Positions 6,738-15,916 are shown, counted from the stretch's first letter. The stretch: DNA of 64,000 nt from Micromonospora coxensis (GCF_900090295.1 NZ_LT607753.1:2728001-2792000); one strand, 5' to 3'. The notes: generated by a model not told the origin, from the sequence alone. Numbers and translations: made by a program.

Positions 6738-8924
6738 ATGACAGACGGTGCACGCGCCGCGACGCCACCGGTGGCCCTGCCCCGTGAGGCGGAAACGCAC
6801 TGCCCGTACTGCGCCCTGCAGTGCGGGATGGTCCTGCGCGCCGAGGGCGACCGGGTGGAGGTGCTGCCCCGGCAGTTCCCCACCAACCGGGGCGGGCTGT
6901 GCCAGAAGGGCTGGACCGCCGCCGAGCTGCTGGACCACCCGGAGCGGCTGACCACTCCCCTGCTGCGCGACGCGTCCGGCGAACTGCGCCCGGCGACCTG
7001 GGACGCCGCCCTCGACCGGGTCGCCGCCGGCATCCGCGCCGTCCAGTCCGGACACGGCCGGGACGCGGTCGCGGTCTTCGGCGGCGGCGGGCTCACCAAC
7101 GAGAAGGCGTACGCGCTCGGCAAGTTCGCCCGGGTGGCGCTGCGGACCCGGCACATCGACTACAACGGCCGGTGGTGCATGTCCTCGGCGGCGGCGGCCG
7201 GGATCCGCGCCTTCGGCGTCGACCGGGGACTGCCCTTCCCGCTGGCCGACCTCGCCCGGGCCGACACCCTGCTGCTGGTCGGCGCCAACCCGGCGGAGAC
7301 CATGCCGCCGCTGCTGCGCCACCTGACCGACCAGCGACAGCGCGGCGGACGACTGATCGTGGTCGACCCCCGGGTCACCGCCACCGCCCGCCAGGCCGAC
7401 CTGCACCTGCAACCGCTGCCCGGCACCGACCTGGCGGTGGCCAACGCGCTGCTGCACATCGCGCTGACCGAGGGACTGGTCGACAAGGCGTACGTCGACG
7501 CCCGCACCACCGGCTTCGAGCAGGTGCGCCGGACCGTCGCCGGGTACTGGCCGGCCGAGGTGGAGCGGCTCTCCGGGGTGCCGGTGGCCGACCTGGAGGC
7601 GACCGCCCGGGCGCTGGCCGGCGGCAGCGCGATCATCCTCACCGCCCGGGGCGCGGAGCAGCACGCCAAGGGCGTCGACACGGTCAGCGCCTTCGTCAAC
7701 CTGGCCCTCGCCCTCGGCCTGCCCGGCCGCCCCGGCTCCGGGTACGGCTGCCTGACCGGCCAGGGCAACGGGCAGGGCGGCCGGGAACACGGACAGAAGT
7801 CCGACCAACTGCCCGGGTACCGGAAGATCGACGACCCGGCGGCCCGCGCGCACGTGGCCGGGGTGTGGGGCGTCGACCCCGACGACCTGCCCGGGCCGGG
7901 AGTGCCGGCGTACCGGCTGCTGGACTCGCTCGGCACGCCCGGCGGACCGCGCGCGATGCTGGTCTTCGGATCGAATCCGGTCGTCTCCGCGCCCCGGGCC
8001 GCCCGGGTCACCGAGCGGCTGCGTGGACTCGACCTGCTGGTGGTGGCCGACTTCCTGCTCTCCGAGACGGCGGCGCTGGCCGACGTGGTGCTGCCCGTCG
8101 CCCAGTGGGCCGAGGAGGAGGGCACCATGACCAACCTGGAGGGTCGGGTGCTGCGCCGACAGGCGCTGCGCCGGCCGCCGCCGGGCGTGCGTACCGACCT
8201 CGACATCCTCGCCGGCCTGGCCGCGCGCCTCGACGACGGCGAGCCGGGCACCGGCCCGGCCGGGACGCCGACCACCACGACCGGGACCGGCGCGGCGGCG
8301 GCGCAACCGGCCGGGCGGGCCGCCCGGCAGTTCCCGACCGATCCCCGGGTGGTCTTCGCCGAGCTGCGGCGGGCCTCCGCCGGCGGGCCGGCCGACTACG
8401 CCGGGATCACCTGGGAGCGGATCGAGCGGGACGAGGGCGTCTTCTGGCCCTGTCCGGACCCGGACGGCCCGGACGCCCCCCGGCTCTTCGCCGACCGGTT
8501 CCCCACCCCCGACGGCCGGGCCCGGTTCCACCCGGTGACCCACCGGCCGGCGGCCGAGGAGGTCTGCGCCGAGTACCCGCTGCACTTCACCACCGGCCGG
8601 GTGCTCGCCCAGTACCAGTCGGGCACCCAGACCCGCCGGGTCGCCGCACTGCGCCGCGCCGCCCCCGGCGGCTTCGTCGAGCTGCACCCGGACCTGGCCG
8701 ACCGGCTCGGCGTCGACGAGGGGGACGAGCTGGTCGTCACCTCCCGTCGCGGCGAGCTGCGCGCGCCGGCCCGGCTCAGCCCGACGATCCGCCCCGACAC
8801 CGTCTTCGCGCCGTTCCACTGGGGCGGCGCGGCCCGGGCCAACTCCGTGACCAACGACGCGACGGACCCGGTCTCCGGGATGCCCGAATTCAAGATCTGC
8901 GCCGTACGGGTGGAGAAGGCATGA
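6738..8924 (+). CDS. nasC: Assimilatory nitrate reductase catalytic subunit (molybdopterin, 4Fe-4S)
   Basis: Reduces nitrate to nitrite in the cytoplasm using bis-MGD molybdenum and one [4Fe-4S] cluster. The 728-residue protein has cluster cysteines at about 22, 25, 29 (HCPYCALQCG) and 55 (GGLCQKG). NGRWCMSSA gives Cys147 as the likely Mo ligand. Further cofactor motifs are VGANPAETMPP, GQGNGQGGREHG and FGSNPVVSAP, and the C-terminal MGD-binding domain starts near HFTTGRVLAQYQSGTQTRR. There is no Tat signal, consistent with a cytoplasmic NarB/NasC-type enzyme. A Thr/Ala/Gly-rich insertion near residues 512-530 is probably a linker. First gene of the operon behind the GlnR box. narB or nasA would be equally valid names. 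Confidence 0.93.
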   Translation: MTDGARAATPPVALPREAETHCPYCALQCGMVLRAEGDRVEVLPRQFPTNRGGLCQKGWTAAELLDHPERLTTPLLRDASGELRPATWDAALDRVAAGIRAVQSGHGRDAVAVFGGGGLTNEKAYALGKFARVALRTRHIDYNGRWCMSSAAAAGIRAFGVDRGLPFPLADLARADTLLLVGANPAETMPPLLRHLTDQRQRGGRLIVVDPRVTATARQADLHLQPLPGTDLAVANALLHIALTEGLVDKAYVDARTTGFEQVRRTVAGYWPAEVERLSGVPVADLEATARALAGGSAIILTARGAEQHAKGVDTVSAFVNLALALGLPGRPGSGYGCLTGQGNGQGGREHGQKSDQLPGYRKIDDPAARAHVAGVWGVDPDDLPGPGVPAYRLLDSLGTPGGPRAMLVFGSNPVVSAPRAARVTERLRGLDLLVVADFLLSETAALADVVLPVAQWAEEEGTMTNLEGRVLRRQALRRPPPGVRTDLDILAGLAARLDDGEPGTGPAGTPTTTTGTGAAAAQPAGRAARQFPTDPRVVFAELRRASAGGPADYAGITWERIERDEGVFWPCPDPDGPDAPRLFADRFPTPDGRARFHPVTHRPAAEEVCAEYPLHFTTGRVLAQYQSGTQTRRVAALRRAAPGGFVELHPDLADRLGVDEGDELVVTSRRGELRAPARLSPTIRPDTVFAPFHWGGAARANSVTNDATDPVSGMPEFKICAVRVEKA

Positions 8925-9004
8925 GCGATCGGATCATCCGGCACCGCGCCGCCGCGTCTCGGGGCCGGTCGGAACGAAGCGGAGGACGGCCATGCGCGTC
9001 GTGA
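8921..9004 (+). other. Possible 27-codon coupling ORF between nasC and nasB
   Basis: An ATG overlaps the nasC stop codon (ATGA), is preceded by GGAGAAGG, and opens a 27-codon Arg-rich frame that ends at 9004, 13 bases inside the next gene. It may only serve to carry terminating ribosomes to the nasB start through reinitiation. The peptide resembles nothing I know, and coding is unproven. Confidence 0.25.
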
Positions 9005-10422
9005 TCGTGGGGTACGGCATGGCCGGCTCCCGGCTCGCCGCCGAACTGCACGCCCGGAGCGGGGAGCACAAGGTCACCGTGCTCGGGGCGGAACCGCACC
9101 GGGCGTACAACCGGATCATGCTCTCCACCCTGCTCGCCGGGAAGATCGACGAGCCGGACGTGGAGCTGGCCGAGGTCGCCGGGCAGGGCGTGGACGTGCG
9201 CACCGGGACGGGCGTCACCGCGATCGACCGGGCCGCCCGCGAGGTACGCACCGATGACGGCGACCGGATCGGCTACGACCACCTGGTGCTGGCCACCGGC
9301 AGCCGGGCGCTGGTGCCGCCGCTGCCCGGCCTCGACCCGACCGACCTGCCGGCCCGGGTGGCCGCCTTCCGCACCCTGGACGACTGCCGGCGCATCCTCG
9401 CCGTGGCCCGGGACGCACGCCGCGTCCTGGTGCTCGGCGGCGGGCTGCTCGGGCTGGAGGCGGCCCGAGGGCTGGCCGCCCGGGGACTCGACGTGACCGT
9501 GGTGCACCCGGTGGGGCACCTGATGGAGCGCCAGCTCGACCCGGCCGCCGGGGCGGTGCTCGCCGGCACCCTCGCCGGACTGGGCGTGCGGACCGAGCTG
9601 GCGGTCGGCGGCTCCGGGGTCGAGGTGGACGCCGACGAGGTCCGGCTGCGGCTGACCGACGGCCGGACGCTCGCCGCCGACCTGCTGGTGCTCTCCTGCG
9701 GCGTACGCCCCGAGACCGGGCTGGCCGCCGCCGCCGGGCTGGCCGTCGAGCGGGGCGTGGTGGTCGACGACCGGCTGCGCACCAGCGACCCGCACGTCTC
9801 GGCGATCGGCGACTGCGCCCAGCACGACGGCACGCTGACCGGGCTGGTCGCCCCTGCCTGGGCGCAGGCCCGGGTGGTGGCGCAGCTGCTGAGCGGCGAG
9901 GACCCGGCCGTCCGGTACCGGGCCCGTCCGGCGGTGACCCGGCTCAAGGCGGCCGGCATCGACCTCGCCGCGATGGGCGACCCGACCGACGGCCCCGGCG
10001 AGGAGCTGACCTTCGCCGACCCGGCCCGGGGCACCTACGCCCGGCTGCGCATCCACGACGAGCGGCTGACCGGGGCGATCCTGCTCGGCGACAACCCGAG
10101 CGTCGGCACGGTGGTGCAGCTCTTCGACCGGGGCGGACCGGTGCCGACCGACCGGCGGGCGCTGCTGCTCGGCCGGGCGATCGGGACGACGGCGGCGACG
10201 CCGGCCGAGTCGCCGGCGCTGATGCCGGACGCGGCGACCGTCTGCCAGTGCAACGACGTCCGCAAGGGCGCGCTGGTGGCCTGTTGGCGCGACGGGGCCC
10301 GGACGGTCGACGAGGTGGTCGCCGCGACCCGGGCGGCCACCGGCTGCGGCGGCTGCCGGGAGGCCGTCACCGGGATCGTCGACTGGCTCCGCGAGGCCGA
10401 CTCGGTGGGAGCGGCCCGATGA
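8992..10422 (+). CDS. nasB: FAD-dependent NAD(P)H oxidoreductase with BFD-like [2Fe-2S] domain, NasB-like
   Basis: Probable electron-transfer subunit delivering NAD(P)H electrons to nitrate reductase, or a nitrite-reductase accessory. The 476-residue protein has an FAD dinucleotide motif at the N-terminus (VIVGYGMAGSR), an NAD motif near residue 143 (VLVLGGGLLGLEAARGL), the AIGDCAQHDG FAD motif, and an NirB-type small domain. It ends in a BFD-like [2Fe-2S] module with CQCND and TGCGGC as ligand pairs. Domain order matches the first half of NirB. GGAGG lies six bases before the ATG. The name is assigned by context and architecture; the in vivo partner is inferred. Confidence 0.75.
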   Translation: MRVVIVGYGMAGSRLAAELHARSGEHKVTVLGAEPHRAYNRIMLSTLLAGKIDEPDVELAEVAGQGVDVRTGTGVTAIDRAAREVRTDDGDRIGYDHLVLATGSRALVPPLPGLDPTDLPARVAAFRTLDDCRRILAVARDARRVLVLGGGLLGLEAARGLAARGLDVTVVHPVGHLMERQLDPAAGAVLAGTLAGLGVRTELAVGGSGVEVDADEVRLRLTDGRTLAADLLVLSCGVRPETGLAAAAGLAVERGVVVDDRLRTSDPHVSAIGDCAQHDGTLTGLVAPAWAQARVVAQLLSGEDPAVRYRARPAVTRLKAAGIDLAAMGDPTDGPGEELTFADPARGTYARLRIHDERLTGAILLGDNPSVGTVVQLFDRGGPVPTDRRALLLGRAIGTTAATPAESPALMPDAATVCQCNDVRKGALVACWRDGARTVDEVVAATRAATGCGGCREAVTGIVDWLREADSVGAAR

Positions 10423-10477
10423 CCGGGCGGGTGGCGGGATACGGATCTGACGCGATGGACCGCGAGGAGGTGACGCG

Positions 10478-13006
10478 ATGACCGGCGGACGATTGGTCGT
10501 CGTCGGCAACGGCATGGTCGGGCAGCGGTTCGTCGAGGCGCTGCGCGCCCGCGACCACGACCGGCGTTGGCAGGTGACGGTGCTCGCCGAGGAGGACCGG
10601 CCGGCGTACGACCGGGTGCGGCTCTCGGCGTTCTTCGACGGGGTGACCGCCGAGGAGCTGAACCTGCACACCCCGGACGACGGGGTGCAGCTGCGCCTGG
10701 GCGAGACGGTCACCGGGATCGACCGGGCGCGGCGGGTGGTGACCACCGCGGCCGGCGAGCACCCGTACGACACGCTGGTGCTCGCCACCGGGTCGTACCC
10801 CTTCGTGCCGCCGGTCGACGGCGCGGACCTGCCCGGCGTCTTCGTCTACCGGACGTTGGACGACCTGGTGGCGATCCGCGACCACGCGGCCGGCCGGCGG
10901 GTCGGCGCGGTGATCGGCGGCGGCCTGCTCGGGCTGGAGGCGGCGAACGCGCTGCGCCTGCTCGGGCTGGACACCCACGTGATCGAGTTCGCGCCCCGGC
11001 TGATGCCGGTGCAGGTGGACGAGGCCGGCGGCGCGATGCTGCGCCGCTACGTCGAGGAGCTGGGGGTGCGCACCCACCTCGGGGTGGCCACCACCGCGCT
11101 GCGCCCCGGCCCGGACGGCACGGTCGCCGCGCTGGAGCTCTCCGACGGCGCCACGGTCGACGCCGAGCTGGTCGTGGTGGCCGCCGGCATCCGCCCCCGC
11201 GACGAGCTGGCCCGCGCCGCCGGGCTGGCGCTGGGGCCGCGCGGCGGGGTGCTGACCGACGCCACCTGCCGGACGTCCGACGAACGGATCTGGGCGGTCG
11301 GCGAGTGCGCGGCGGTCGAGGGCGCCTGCCACGGCCTGGTCGCCCCCGGGTACGCGATGGCGGAGGTGGTCGCCGACCGGCTGCTCGGCGGCGCGGCCAC
11401 CTTCCCCGGCGCGGACACCGCCACCAAGCTCAAGCTGCTCGGCGTGGACGTGGCCTCGTTCGGCGACGCGCACGGCGCCACCCCCGGCTGCCTGGACGTG
11501 ACGTTCACCGACCCGGCCACCCGGTCGTACGCGAAGCTGGTCCTCTCCGACGACGCGACGACGCTGCTCGGCGGCGTGCTGGTCGGGGACGCGACCGCCT
11601 ACCCGACGCTGCGGGCCAGCGTCGGCGGGCCGCTGCCCGGTCCCCCGCTGGCGCTGCTGGCGCCGGCCGGCGGGGCGGGGGCCGGCGCCGCCGCGCTGCC
11701 CGGCACCGCGCAGGTCTGCTCCTGCAACGCGGTCACCCGGGACGACATCGACACCGCGATCGCCGGTGGCGCGTGCGACGTGCCGGCGCTGAAGGCGTGC
11801 ACCCGGGCCGGCACCAGCTGCGGCTCCTGCGTGCCGATGCTCAAGCAGCTGCTCGACGCGGCCGGCGTCCGGCAGTCCACCGCGCTCTGCGAGCACTTCG
11901 ACGCCAGCCGGCAGGAGCTGTTCGACATCGTCCGGGTACGCGGCATCCGCACCTTCTCCCAGCTCGTCGCCGAGCACGGGCGCGGGCGCGGCTGCGACAT
12001 CTGCAAGCCGGTGGTGGCCTCGATCCTCGCCTCGCTCGGCACCGGGCACGTGCTCGACGGCGAGCAGGCGTCGTTGCAGGACACCAACGACCACTTCCTG
12101 GCGAACCTGCAACGCGACGGCACCTACTCGGTGGTGCCCCGGATCCCCGGCGGCGAGATCACCCCGGACAAGCTGATCGTGATCGGCGAGGTGGCCCGCG
12201 ACTTCCGGCTCTACACCAAGATCACCGGCGGGCAGCGGATCGACCTGTTCGGCGCGCGGGTGGAGCAACTGCCGCAGATCTGGCGCCGGCTGGTCGATGC
12301 CGGCTTCGAGTCCGGCCACGCGTACGGCAAGGCGCTGCGCACGGTGAAGTCCTGCGTCGGCGAGACCTGGTGCCGGTACGGGGTGCAGGACTCGGTCGGG
12401 CTGGCCGTCGCGCTGGAACTGCGCTACCGGGGGCTACGCGCCCCGCACAAGCTCAAGTCGGCGGTCTCCGGCTGTGCCCGGGAGTGCGCCGAGGCGCGCA
12501 GCAAGGACTTCGGCATCATCGCCACCGACACCGGCTGGAACCTCTACGTCGGCGGCAACGGCGGGTTCCGCCCCCGGCACGCCGACCTGTTCGCCTCCGA
12601 CCTGTCCACCGAGGCGCTGATCCGGCTGATCGACCGGTTCCTGATGTACTACGTCCGCACCGCCGACCGGTTGCAGCGCACCGCCGCCTGGATCGAGGCG
12701 ATGGAGGGCGGCCTGGACCACCTGCGGGCGGTGATCGTCGACGACTCGCTCGGGCTCTGCGCCGAACTGGACGAGGCGATGGCCCGGCACGTGGCGTCCT
12801 ACTCCGACGAGTGGCGCGACGTCCTCGACGACCCGGAGCGGCTGCGCCGCTTCACCTCGTTCGTCAACGCCCCGGACGTGCCCGACCCGTCGATCAGCTT
12901 CGCCGAGGAACGCGGCCAGCCGGTACCGGTCCGGGGCGGGCCACCGCCCGGCGGGGACCACCGCCGACAGCCGGTCACGCTGGGGATGCCGGAGGTGCGG
13001 CGATGA
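10478..13006 (+). CDS. nirB: Nitrite reductase [NAD(P)H] large subunit NirB
   Basis: Six-electron reduction of nitrite to ammonium with siroheme, [4Fe-4S] and FAD in the cytoplasm. The 842-residue protein has FAD (VVVGNGMVGQRF) and NAD (AVIGGGLLGLEAANAL) motifs and a BFD-like [2Fe-2S] module (CSCNAVTR, TSCGSC). A second small Cys-pair region follows (RGCDICKP). The sulfite/nitrite reductase core has siroheme-cluster ligands CVGETWCRYG near residue 626 and SGCARECAEA about 35 residues later. The last 30 residues are Pro/Gly/Arg-rich and not conserved. The ATG has GAGGAGG upstream; the stop overlaps nirD. Confidence 0.96.
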   Translation: MTGGRLVVVGNGMVGQRFVEALRARDHDRRWQVTVLAEEDRPAYDRVRLSAFFDGVTAEELNLHTPDDGVQLRLGETVTGIDRARRVVTTAAGEHPYDTLVLATGSYPFVPPVDGADLPGVFVYRTLDDLVAIRDHAAGRRVGAVIGGGLLGLEAANALRLLGLDTHVIEFAPRLMPVQVDEAGGAMLRRYVEELGVRTHLGVATTALRPGPDGTVAALELSDGATVDAELVVVAAGIRPRDELARAAGLALGPRGGVLTDATCRTSDERIWAVGECAAVEGACHGLVAPGYAMAEVVADRLLGGAATFPGADTATKLKLLGVDVASFGDAHGATPGCLDVTFTDPATRSYAKLVLSDDATTLLGGVLVGDATAYPTLRASVGGPLPGPPLALLAPAGGAGAGAAALPGTAQVCSCNAVTRDDIDTAIAGGACDVPALKACTRAGTSCGSCVPMLKQLLDAAGVRQSTALCEHFDASRQELFDIVRVRGIRTFSQLVAEHGRGRGCDICKPVVASILASLGTGHVLDGEQASLQDTNDHFLANLQRDGTYSVVPRIPGGEITPDKLIVIGEVARDFRLYTKITGGQRIDLFGARVEQLPQIWRRLVDAGFESGHAYGKALRTVKSCVGETWCRYGVQDSVGLAVALELRYRGLRAPHKLKSAVSGCARECAEARSKDFGIIATDTGWNLYVGGNGGFRPRHADLFASDLSTEALIRLIDRFLMYYVRTADRLQRTAAWIEAMEGGLDHLRAVIVDDSLGLCAELDEAMARHVASYSDEWRDVLDDPERLRRFTSFVNAPDVPDPSISFAEERGQPVPVRGGPPPGGDHRRQPVTLGMPEVRR

Positions 13007-13350
13007 CCGACATGATGACGCTGGAGTGGACCACGGTCTGCGGGCTGGACCGGCTGGACCACGAGCGGGGCGTCGCCGCCCTGGTCGACGGGGTGCAGGT
13101 GGCGCTCTTCCGCAGCGGCGACGAGTTGTACGCCGTGGCCAACCTCGACCCCGTCGGCGGCGCGTACGTGATGTCGCGGGGCATCGTCGGCAGCCGGGGC
13201 GGCGTGCCGACCGTCGCGTCCCCGCTGCACAAGCAGGTGTACGACCTGCGCACCGGGCAGTGCCTCGACCTGCCCGACGTGACGCTGCCCGTGTACGAGG
13301 TCCGCTGCCGCGACGGACTGGTCGAGGTGCGGCTGCGACAGGAGGAGTAG
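13003..13350 (+). CDS. nirD: Nitrite reductase small subunit NirD
   Basis: A 115-residue Rieske-fold partner of NirB. The fold is recognisable (VCGLDRLDHERGVAALVDGVQVALFR, YAVANLDPVGGAYVMSRGIV, SPLHKQVYDLRTGQC), but the Cys-x-His pairs that hold a Rieske [2Fe-2S] cluster are absent, as is usual for NirD. ATG overlaps the nirB stop (ATGA), with GGAGG eight bases upstream, so the two are translationally coupled. Confidence 0.93.
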   Translation: MTDMMTLEWTTVCGLDRLDHERGVAALVDGVQVALFRSGDELYAVANLDPVGGAYVMSRGIVGSRGGVPTVASPLHKQVYDLRTGQCLDLPDVTLPVYEVRCRDGLVEVRLRQEE

Positions 13351-14439
13351 ATGCGGGACGAACTGGCCGGCTTCACCATCGGGGTGACCGCCGACCGGCG
13401 ACGGGACGAGCTGGCCGCGCTGCTCCAGCGGCGCGGCGCCCGGGTGGTGCTCGCCCCCGCCCTGCGGATCGTGCCGCTGGCCGACGACAGCGAACTGCGC
13501 GACGCGACCCGGATCTGCCTGGAACGGCCGCCGGACGTCCTGATGGCCAACACCGGCATCGGGATGCGCGGCTGGCTGGAGGCGGCCGAGGGCTGGGGGC
13601 TGGCCGAGCCGCTGCGCGCGGTGCTCTCCCAGGCGTACGTGGTGGCCCGGGGTCCGAAGGCGCGCGGCGCGATCCGGGCCGCCGGGCTGCACGACCAGTG
13701 GTCGCCGGACTCGGAGAGCTGCGACGAGGTCATCGAGCACCTGGTCGAGCGGGGGGTCGCCGGCCAGGTCATCGCCATGCAGCTGCACGGCGACCGGCAG
13801 CCGGAGTGCACCGAGGCGCTGGAGGCGGCCGGGGCCACCGTGATCGAGGTGCCGGTCTACCGCTGGGCGCCGCCGACCGACCCGGCGCCGCTGCACCGGC
13901 TCATCGACCTGGTCGCCGGCCGGCTGGTCGACGCGGTCACCTTCACCTCCGCCCCGGCGGCGGAGGCGCTGCTGCGGGCGGCCGGGGACCGCGCCGAGAC
14001 GGTGCTGGAGGCGCTGCGCGGGGACGTGCTGGCCAGTTGCGTCGGCACGGTCACCGCCGAACCGCTGGTGCGCCGCGGGGTGCCGGTGAGCGCGCCCAAC
14101 CGGGCCCGCCTCGGGGCGCTGGTCCGGCAGATCGTCGACGAGCTGCCCCGCCGTACGGTGACCGTGAAGGCGGCCGGGCACCTGCTGACCCTGCGCGGAC
14201 ACGCCGCCGTGGTCGACGGTGAGCTACGCCCCCTGGCGCCCGCCCCGATGGCCGTGCTGCGGGCGCTCGCCGCCACGCCCGGGAAGGTGCTGTCCCGGAC
14301 CGCCCTGCTGCGTACCCTGCCCCGGGGCGCGGACGAGCACGCGGTGGAGATGGCGGTGGCCCGGCTCCGGGTGGGGCTGGACGCCCCCCGGGTCGTGCAG
14401 ACCGTGGTCAAGCGGGGTTACCGCCTCCGGGTCGAGTAG
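13351..14439 (+). CDS. Uroporphyrinogen-III synthase fused to a winged-helix DNA-binding domain
   Basis: The 362-residue protein has an N-terminal HemD-type domain (about 1-265; two alpha/beta lobes, with GVTADRRRDELAALLQRRGA at the start and VTFTSAPAAEALLRAA in the second lobe). A C-terminal OmpR/PhoB-type winged helix follows (about 270-362; LSRTALLRTLPRG, HAVEMAVARLRVGL, VVQTVVKRGYRL). HemD makes the siroheme precursor that NirB needs, so the fusion may couple cofactor supply to regulation. Similar fusions occur beside nir genes in mycobacteria (Rv0260c type). Begins immediately after the nirD stop. Whether the HemD half is catalytic or acts as a sensor is unknown. Confidence 0.85.
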   Translation: MRDELAGFTIGVTADRRRDELAALLQRRGARVVLAPALRIVPLADDSELRDATRICLERPPDVLMANTGIGMRGWLEAAEGWGLAEPLRAVLSQAYVVARGPKARGAIRAAGLHDQWSPDSESCDEVIEHLVERGVAGQVIAMQLHGDRQPECTEALEAAGATVIEVPVYRWAPPTDPAPLHRLIDLVAGRLVDAVTFTSAPAAEALLRAAGDRAETVLEALRGDVLASCVGTVTAEPLVRRGVPVSAPNRARLGALVRQIVDELPRRTVTVKAAGHLLTLRGHAAVVDGELRPLAPAPMAVLRALAATPGKVLSRTALLRTLPRGADEHAVEMAVARLRVGLDAPRVVQTVVKRGYRLRVE

Positions 14440-14452
14440 ACCCGGAGGCGGT
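14420..14452. terminator. Bidirectional hairpin between the nas/nir and conservon operons
   Basis: ACCGCCTCCGGGTC (14420-14433) pairs perfectly with its complement at 14439-14452 around a 5-nt loop. The loop side contains the stop codon of the HemD fusion (14437-14439), and the structure abuts the stop of the convergent GTPase gene at 14453, so it can end both transcripts. Confidence 0.8.
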
Positions 14453-15073
14453 TCAGCCCACCGGGGCGTACCCGCGCCCGTGCTCGTTCTGCAGGCGCAG
14501 CATGGCGTGCTCCACCACGGTCACCAGCACCTGCTTCACCGAGTCCCGCTGCCGGGCGTCGCACATCACCAGCGGCACGTCCCGCGAGATGGCCAGCGCC
14601 TCGCGGACCTCCTCCAGCTCGTACTGCGGCGCGTCGTCGAACCGGTTCAGCGCCACCACGTACGGCAGGTTGCGGTTCTCGAAGTAGTCCAGCGGCGCGA
14701 AGGCGTCGGTGATCCGGCGGGTGTCCACCAGCACGGCCGCGCCCACCGCGCCCCGGATGATCTCGTCCCACATGAACCAGAAGCGCGTCTGGCCCGGGGT
14801 GCCGAAGAGGTACAGGATCAGGTCCTGCGCCATGGTGATCCGGCCGAAGTCCATGGCGACCGTGGTGGTCTCCTTGCCGGGCACCTTCGACGGATCGTCG
14901 ATGCCCACCCCGGCCGCCGTCATCAGCGCCTCGGTGGTCAGCGGCGTGATCTCGGAGATCGCCCCCACCAGCGTCGTCTTGCCCACGCCGAAGCCGCCCG
15001 CGACCACGATCTTCGCGGAGATGATCTCCCGGCTGCGGCGCGCCCCGGCGGGGTCATAGTTCGCGAAGTCCAC
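14453..15073 (-). CDS. Conservon-type small GTPase (CvnD-like ATP/GTP-binding protein)
   Basis: A 206-residue P-loop GTPase of the conservon family: Walker A GGFGVGKTTLVG near residue 28, switch region with ETTTVAMDFGRI, DxxG-like LFGTPGQTRFWFMWDEI, and ALNRFDD in place of NKxD. These proteins act with a membrane kinase, a roadblock protein and a DUF742 protein in a signalling complex at the membrane. GTG start at 15073 overlaps the DUF742 gene by 20 bases. Last gene of the four-gene operon. The input signal is unknown. Confidence 0.9.
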   Translation of the reverse strand: MDFANYDPAGARRSREIISAKIVVAGGFGVGKTTLVGAISEITPLTTEALMTAAGVGIDDPSKVPGKETTTVAMDFGRITMAQDLILYLFGTPGQTRFWFMWDEIIRGAVGAAVLVDTRRITDAFAPLDYFENRNLPYVVALNRFDDAPQYELEEVREALAISRDVPLVMCDARQRDSVKQVLVTVVEHAMLRLQNEHGRGYAPVG

Positions 15074-15416
15074 TTAGCACCCTTCCCAGCAGGTTCATCC
15101 GCTCCTCGTAGCCCGTGGCGGGAGCGGCAGTGTGTAGCGTCAGCAGGCCCTCGGCCACCATGTCGGCGACCAGCACCCGGGTGACGCCCAGCGGCATCCG
15201 GGTGTACGCGGCGATCTCCGCCAGCGACTGCGCGCGACCCTCGCAGACCGTGGCGATGCGGTACTTGTCGTGCCCGGCGAAGCGCGCCTCGGCAGCCTGG
15301 GTGGGGGTGGCCGACAGCACCGCCTCCAGCGCGATGTCCCGGCTCGGTTCGGTACGGCCCCGGGTGACCGCGTAGGGGCGCACCAACGCCCCGCGCGGGT
15401 CCCGCCGTGGTTCCAT
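15054..15416 (-). CDS. DUF742 protein (CvnC-like)
   Basis: A 120-residue DUF742 protein with the family features VRPYAVTRGRT near the N-terminus and a winged-helix-like core (SLAEIAAYTRMPLGVTRVLVADMVAEGLL). DUF742 members are the third partner of conservon operons and are proposed to link the sensor to the GTPase. The roadblock gene lies 92 bases upstream and the GTPase overlaps its end. Confidence 0.9.
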   Translation of the reverse strand: MEPRRDPRGALVRPYAVTRGRTEPSRDIALEAVLSATPTQAAEARFAGHDKYRIATVCEGRAQSLAEIAAYTRMPLGVTRVLVADMVAEGLLTLHTAAPATGYEERMNLLGRVLSGLREL

Positions 15417-15508
15417 CCGCGATCACCTCCCCCAGCCCGGAGCCAGCCCGGCACCGGATCCCCTGTTGCCGGCCGGGCGCGGTCGCGCCCGGCGTCGTAC
15501 CGTCCGTC

Positions 15509-15916
15509 TCAGGAGCGCACGGCGTCGCGCGGCAGCGGCACCAACGCCGCGCCCACCCGCTCCACCAGCAGTGCCATCTCGTAGCCGACCTGCCCCACGT
15601 CGCAGCTGCGGGCCGCGAGGACGGCCATCGACGACCCGTCGCTGATCGACATCAGGAACAGGTAGCCGCTGTCCATCTCGATCACCGTCTGGAGCACACC
15701 CCCGGCGCTGAACATCCGGGCCGCACCCTCGGTCAGGCTCACCACGCCCGAGGTGATCGCCGCCAGCTGGTCCGCCCGGTCCGGTGGCAGGTCGCGGGAG
15801 GAGGCGAGCAGCAGCCCGTCCGCGGACACCGCCACCACGTGGGCGATGCCCGCCACGCTGTCGGCGAAGTTGGTGAGCAGCCAACCCATGTCCTGCATGG
15901 CCGCTGGCCTGTTCAT
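15509..15916 (-). CDS. Roadblock/LC7 domain protein (CvnB-like)
   Basis: A 135-residue single-domain roadblock/LC7 protein (MNRPAAMQDMGWLLTNFADS, then HVVAVSADGLLLASS and YLFLMSISDGSSMAVLA strands). In conservons this protein regulates the neighbouring GTPase. The start at 15916 has AAGGAG upstream and overlaps the kinase stop as ATGA. The open frame runs much further upstream, through the antisense of the kinase tail, but only this part has family features. Confidence 0.92.
   Translation of the reverse strand: MNRPAAMQDMGWLLTNFADSVAGIAHVVAVSADGLLLASSRDLPPDRADQLAAITSGVVSLTEGAARMFSAGGVLQTVIEMDSGYLFLMSISDGSSMAVLAARSCDVGQVGYEMALLVERVGAALVPLPRDAVRS

Noticed and set aside
3690..14439. The nitrate genes as a respiratory (narGHJI-type) system
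   Set aside because: The reductase is a single-subunit NasC/NarB type without Tat signal or beta and gamma subunits, and it is followed by NirBD, so it is assimilatory.
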